Shown here: positions 59,865-62,507 of the stretch, in pieces
How the letters are laid out: every line of letters starts with the position of its first letter
Numbering within the stretch: the stretch's first letter is position 1
Source: Chryseobacterium elymi
GTDB taxonomy: Bacteria; Bacteroidota; Bacteroidia; Flavobacteriales; Weeksellaceae
NCBI RefSeq assembly: GCF_003385495.1
Contig: NZ_QNUH01000021.1
Coordinates: 1-62,507 of the forward strand
DNA length: 62,507 nucleotides
Direction: 5' to 3'
Position numbers and translations under genes: made by a program
Notes under the pieces: model-generated
Told to the model about the DNA's origin: nothing
What the model saw: only the letters and a program-made list of their open reading frames with translations
The model's database searches: none

Positions 59865-60419
59865 TTATATCTTTCCTATTTTCTTGGTAGTTGCAATGCC
59901 GATCATCTTATCAAACTTAGCAGAATATAAAGCAGATATTTTTGCCGGATCTTCCGGATCAAATAATGCTGATCTGATAATAGGTATGCTAAAAGGAAGT
60001 GGCCATGCCCGCAGGGATTTAGCAACCGCATCCATTGTATTAATGCCCTGCATAGCCTGCAGGCCATCTGCCCAGCAAACTAGGCCAACTGTTTTATCCG
60101 TGAGATAAGGCTGATAATGATTGGCTGTAACTTCAAGCCAGTCCAGACAGTTTTTCATTACTCCTGGAATACTGCCATGATAAAGCGGAGCCATCCAAAA
60201 ATGAATATCTGCCTCCAAAAACAGTTTGGACATGCGTTCTACAGCCAAAGGAGCCTTAGTAAGGCTAGTGTCAAAAAGTGGAATTCCTGAATCCGCCAGT
60301 GTAAAAATCTCCGTCTGGAAACCTGATGGCTCCAGTCTTTCTGCAAAATATCGGGAAATCCGTCCGGAAGTCGATTCAGGTCTTCTTTCTAAAGAGCCGT
60401 TAAATATAAGTGCTTTCAT
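59865..60419 (-). CDS. NAD(P)H-dependent FMN reductase
   Basis: 184 residues with a flavodoxin-like fold: MKALIFNGSLERRPESTSGR at the phosphate loop, ADIHFWMAPLYHGSIPGVMK (the P-L-Y-H-G-S-I-P motif of NADPH-dependent FMN reductases) and KTVGLVCWADGLQAMQ. It supplies reduced flavin or acts as a quinone/azo-type reductase. It starts 5 nt after the DUF2480 stop, so it is in the operon with superoxide dismutase. Confidence 0.92.
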   Translation of the reverse strand: MKALIFNGSLERRPESTSGRISRYFAERLEPSGFQTEIFTLADSGIPLFDTSLTKAPLAVERMSKLFLEADIHFWMAPLYHGSIPGVMKNCLDWLEVTANHYQPYLTDKTVGLVCWADGLQAMQGINTMDAVAKSLRAWPLPFSIPIIRSALFDPEDPAKISALYSAKFDKMIGIATTKKIGKI

Positions 60420-60424
60420 TGCTT

Positions 60425-60925
60425 TTAGCTTTTAAAAATTACTTTCGGAAGACCTATTTCTCCATACATCAAAGTTTTGACCAAAGGTTTCAAAAGTCCG
60501 GCTGCCAATAAGTACAGAGAAGGATCATGATCAGCTTTTGCCCGGACCACGACTTTCTGATTTTTATATGATCTCAGATCTGCATACATAAGGCGGCGTT
60601 TCCAAAGATCCAGCAGAACTGTTTCTGCATTATTTAAATCTGCATAAATGGCATACGGAGATAACTTTTCCATCAGCATCATAAATGCCCAGGGCGGAAT
60701 AATAGCATCTGTAGAGCAGATGATTCCTACAGCTTTTTCATTGTATACAGAAAAGTCTACGGCAGCAATGGATTCCTTAAATTCCTTTTCCTTCACAATC
60801 ATTCCCATGAAAAGATGATCTTTGATATCCAGTTCCACTATTTCTGTAGTTGGCCTGTAGTCTGAAAGATCAAGGGCAATGATTCCGGAGGCTTCCGCTT
60901 TATTGATGAATATTTTCTGATCCAT
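60425..60925 (-). CDS. DUF2480 protein
   Basis: 166 residues from ATG 60925; a TTG at 60943 would add six. Recognisable blocks are GIIALDLSDYRPTTEIVELD, KESIAAVDFSVYNEKAVGII, IPPWAFMMLMEKL and LLAAGLLKPLVKTLMYGEIG. DUF2480 proteins are typical of Bacteroidota and have no known function. The location between sod and the FMN reductase (gaps of 30 and 5 nt) points to oxidative stress or iron-sulfur metabolism. Confidence 0.85.
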   Translation of the reverse strand: MDQKIFINKAEASGIIALDLSDYRPTTEIVELDIKDHLFMGMIVKEKEFKESIAAVDFSVYNEKAVGIICSTDAIIPPWAFMMLMEKLSPYAIYADLNNAETVLLDLWKRRLMYADLRSYKNQKVVVRAKADHDPSLYLLAAGLLKPLVKTLMYGEIGLPKVIFKS

Positions 60926-60955
60926 AATTGATTTTGTAATCAATATTAAAGTTAG

Positions 60956-61582
60956 TTATTTAATTTTTGAAAGAGCTTCTTCGTATTTTTTCTCTACGGC
61001 TGACCAATTTAAAACAGACCAGAATGAATCAAGATAATCCGCTCTTTTATTCTGGTAAGCTAAATAATAGGCATGTTCCCATACGTCAATCCCTAGAATC
61101 GGAAAACCTCTGTTGACCGGTTGGATATCCATCATCGGGTTATCCTGATTGGGAGTAGAAGCCACAGCCAGCGAACCGTTAAATTTTACAAACAGCCATA
61201 CCCATCCGGATCCGAACTGCCCAAGACCTGCTTTTTTCATTTCAGCCTTAAGATTTTCAAGGTTTCCAAAAATAGAGTTGATAGCTTCTGCCAGCTTTCC
61301 TTCAGGATTTAACTGAGGCTGTGGAGAGAGAATTTCCCAAAATAATGAGTGGTTGAAATGTCCGCCACCGTTATTTCTTACGGCAGGGCTGTATTCACTG
61401 ATTCTTTGAAGGATGGAACCCAGATCGTCTGAAGTTTCATCCGACGCCTTCAAAGCTGCATTCAGATTATCCACATAAGCCTGATGGTGACGCTGATGAT
61501 GAATGGTCATTGTTTCTTTATCTATAAATGGTTCCAGTGCATCGTAAGCATAAGGAAGCTGAGGTAGTGTAAATGTGCTCAT
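60956..61582 (-). CDS. sodA: Superoxide dismutase, Mn-type Fe/Mn family
   Basis: 208 residues with no signal peptide, so cytoplasmic. The metal site is readable: His28 in MTIHHQRHHQAYVDNLN, the His in HFNHSLFW, and Asp and His in DVWEHAYYL. GGGHFNHSLFW with Gln in TPNQDNPMM matches the Mn-type pattern (Gly before the second metal histidine, Gln from the C-terminal domain) better than the Fe-type; a cambialistic enzyme is possible. It dismutates superoxide. It is the first gene of the operon; the predicted operator and promoter lie at 61611-61658. Confidence 0.95.
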   Translation of the reverse strand: MSTFTLPQLPYAYDALEPFIDKETMTIHHQRHHQAYVDNLNAALKASDETSDDLGSILQRISEYSPAVRNNGGGHFNHSLFWEILSPQPQLNPEGKLAEAINSIFGNLENLKAEMKKAGLGQFGSGWVWLFVKFNGSLAVASTPNQDNPMMDIQPVNRGFPILGIDVWEHAYYLAYQNKRADYLDSFWSVLNWSAVEKKYEEALSKIK

Positions 61583-61610
61583 TGCTTTTATTTTTTTAAT
61601 TAATGTATTC

Positions 61611-61640
61611 CAAAGGTAATCATATATTTTAATAAAACAA
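61611..61640 (-). promoter_or_regulatory. Promoter of the sod operon
   Basis: On the minus strand TACCTTTG (61618-61611) matches TAnnTTTG and TTG (61640-61638) forms a -33 element with 19 nt between. The -33 TTG is part of the operator palindrome at 61631-61658. Confidence 0.75.
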
Positions 61641-61658
61641 CTTTATTGTTGTTTTATT
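61631..61658. promoter_or_regulatory. SufR-like operator over the sod -33 element
   Basis: A near-perfect palindrome: AATAAAACAAC, then TTTAT, then TGTTGTTTTATT region. Its core is CAAC (61638-61641), TTTATT, GTTG (61648-61651), that is CAAC-N6-GTTG. As I recall, cyanobacterial SufR binds the same CAAC-N6-GTTG arrangement. The core covers the predicted -33 element of the sod promoter, as expected for a repressor site. Confidence 0.7.
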
Positions 61659-61733
61659 GGATGGGCGTATTTTACTTTAAACAATTGAATAGCTGTAATT
61701 TAATATATAAAACTAAAGATTATAGAAAATGAC

Positions 61734-61741
61734 TATATTTG
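61734..61741 (+). promoter_or_regulatory. -7 box for the SufR-like gene
   Basis: TATATTTG matches TAnnTTTG and lies 34 nt before ATG 61776. The second CAAC-type operator follows just downstream. Confidence 0.55.
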
Positions 61742-61750
61742 TTGTACGAA

Positions 61751-61771
61751 AATAAAACAACTTAAATATTG
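61751..61771. promoter_or_regulatory. Second SufR-like operator in front of the regulator gene
   Basis: CAAC (61758-61761), TTAAAT, ATTG (61768-61771) differs from the first core site by one base in the right half. The left flank AATAAAACAACTT is identical in both sites. It lies between the predicted transcription start and the ATG, suited to autorepression. Confidence 0.65.
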
Positions 61772-61775
61772 TAAA

Positions 61776-62396
61776 ATGAAGAAGCCGGCAGCAGACCGAA
61801 TCCTGATGTTCTTAAAAATGAGAGGGGAGGCGACATCGCTTCTGATCTCTAAAGAGCTTTCCATAACAAAAGAAGGCGCAAGAAAGCATTTACTGAACCT
61901 TGCTGTGGAAGGACTCATCCGGCCTGTCTCAAAAAGTGAAGGAGTCGGACGGCCTTCAACCTACTATACCCTTACGGAAAAAGGATTGTCGCAGTTTCCG
62001 GATTCCCATGCCGACGTAACTGTACAGATCCTGAGGTCTGTAAAAAATTTGTTGGGAGAAAACGCATTGGATCTGCTGATCAATGACAGAGAAAAAAATA
62101 CATACGAACGCTATGAAAAAGCTTTGGTAAAAGCAGAATCCTTAGAACAACGGTTAGAAGTGCTGGTACAGGCCCGAAGTGAAGAAGGTTATATGGCAGA
62201 ATGGACGAAAGAAGGCAATGAGTATTTCCTCATAGAAAACCACTGCCCGATATGTGCCGCCGCCACCGAATGTCAGGGATTCTGCCGGGCAGAGCTTTCC
62301 AACTTCCGAAACCTGATCGGCAAAGAGTATCAGGTGGAAAGAGTAAGCCATATTCTTTCCGGTGGACAGCGATGTGTGTATAAAATTAGTGAGTGA
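61776..62396 (+). CDS. SufR-like HTH regulator with cysteine cluster
   Basis: 206 residues. An N-terminal winged HTH (ILMFLKMRGEATSLLISKEL, SITKEGARKHLLNLAVEGLI, RPVSKSEGVGRPSTYYTLTE) is followed by a helical middle and a Cys-rich C-terminus: Cys157, Cys160, Cys166 and Cys170 in ENHCPICAAATECQGFC, and a fifth Cys in GGQRCVYKI. This order matches SufR/DeoR-like repressors that hold a 4Fe-4S cluster. It is divergent from sodA with 193 bases between, and both carry similar operators. A heptamer repeat begins 6 nt after its stop. Confidence 0.88.
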   Translation: MKKPAADRILMFLKMRGEATSLLISKELSITKEGARKHLLNLAVEGLIRPVSKSEGVGRPSTYYTLTEKGLSQFPDSHADVTVQILRSVKNLLGENALDLLINDREKNTYERYEKALVKAESLEQRLEVLVQARSEEGYMAEWTKEGNEYFLIENHCPICAAATECQGFCRAELSNFRNLIGKEYQVERVSHILSGGQRCVYKISE

Positions 62397-62402
62397 TTTT
62401 TA

Positions 62403-62504
62403 GATTAAAGATTAAAGATTAAAGATTAAAGATTAAAGATTAAAGATTAAAGATTAAAGATTAAAGATTAAAGATTAAAGATTAAAGATTAAAGATTAAA
62501 GATT
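62403..62504. repeat. Perfect heptanucleotide tandem repeat (GATTAAA)14
   Basis: Fourteen uninterrupted copies of GATTAAA run from 62403 to 62500, followed by GATT. The array is perfect and starts 6 nt after the stop of the SufR-like gene. It may continue in altered form past the window. No spacers, no hairpin of its own. Confidence 0.95.
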
Positions 62505-62507
62505 TTG

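Noticed and set aside
62403..62504. CRISPR array or telomere-like end
   Set aside because: The units are contiguous 7-mers without spacers and no cas genes are near. The window edge is arbitrary, so a replicon end cannot be inferred.
1..62507. tRNA, rRNA or riboswitch genes
   Set aside because: No cloverleaf with conserved T-loop sequence, no rRNA-like stretch and no recognisable riboswitch core was noticed by eye in the intergenic regions; a covariance-model search would be decisive.

Overview
The window looks like chromosomal DNA of a low-GC Bacteroidota bacterium of the flavobacterial lineage, most likely Chryseobacterium or a close relative in Weeksellaceae. The reasons are a SusC/SusD pair, many Lys-rich signal peptides ending in FAQ/FSQ-type cleavage sites, thrombospondin-3/DUF11 surface proteins, a DUF2480 protein, weak Shine-Dalgarno signals and several TAnnTTTG-type -7 promoter boxes. 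The genus is an inference from protein style. No rRNA, tRNA, CRISPR array, complete insertion sequence or prophage was recognised.

Region by region. 1-4.1 kb: the end of an upstream gene, a secreted C1q-like protein, and a tandem pair of membrane-anchored HTH regulators (one with TPRs, one truncated). 4.3-11.6 kb: a tightly packed plus-strand series of four secreted surface proteins followed, 4 nt later, by three small HTH proteins, the first of which is only 59 aa. 11.7-15.9 kb: a convergent minus-strand pair that repeats the 'giant TSP3 protein + small secreted protein' module. 16.7-26.5 kb: a LytS-type sensor kinase, a secreted metzincin-like protease, SusC, SusD and a LytTR response regulator, which reads as a signal-controlled protein or peptide uptake locus. 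26.7-31.4 kb: a hypothetical protein, a PEBP-family protein, an AraC regulator and a class C beta-lactamase-like hydrolase. 31.7-39 kb: a six-gene signalling operon (sensor kinase, giant hybrid kinase, CheY-like protein, CheR, CheB, CheY-like protein) without chemoreceptors. 39-50 kb: a di-haem peroxidase, a divergent SDR, a DUF2723 membrane protein, lipoproteins, a Tet(X)-like flavoprotein with an AraC regulator, and a TPR protein. 49.6-55 kb: a TonB-dependent receptor coupled to a PI-PLC-like enzyme, and a membrane-bound AraC regulator. 55-59.3 kb: assorted redox enzymes and a Crp/Fnr regulator. 59.4-62.4 kb: a minus-strand run of Mn-type superoxide dismutase, DUF2480, FMN reductase and ferredoxin, facing a divergent cysteine-rich SufR-like regulator.

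The most interesting points are these. (1) The sod operon and the SufR-like gene share CAAC-N6-GTTG-type operators, one lying over the predicted sod -33 element, which makes a concrete prediction of an Fe-S-sensing circuit controlling superoxide defence. (2) A trio of transposase-like HTH proteins is built into the end of a surface-protein operon, and the surface module is duplicated in inverted orientation just beyond them. (3) A kinase-protease-SusCD-regulator locus has its two-component partners placed at opposite ends. Also notable are a 27-bp perfect hairpin that serves two convergent genes and overlaps a stop codon, and heptanucleotide tandem repeats at two intergenic sites.
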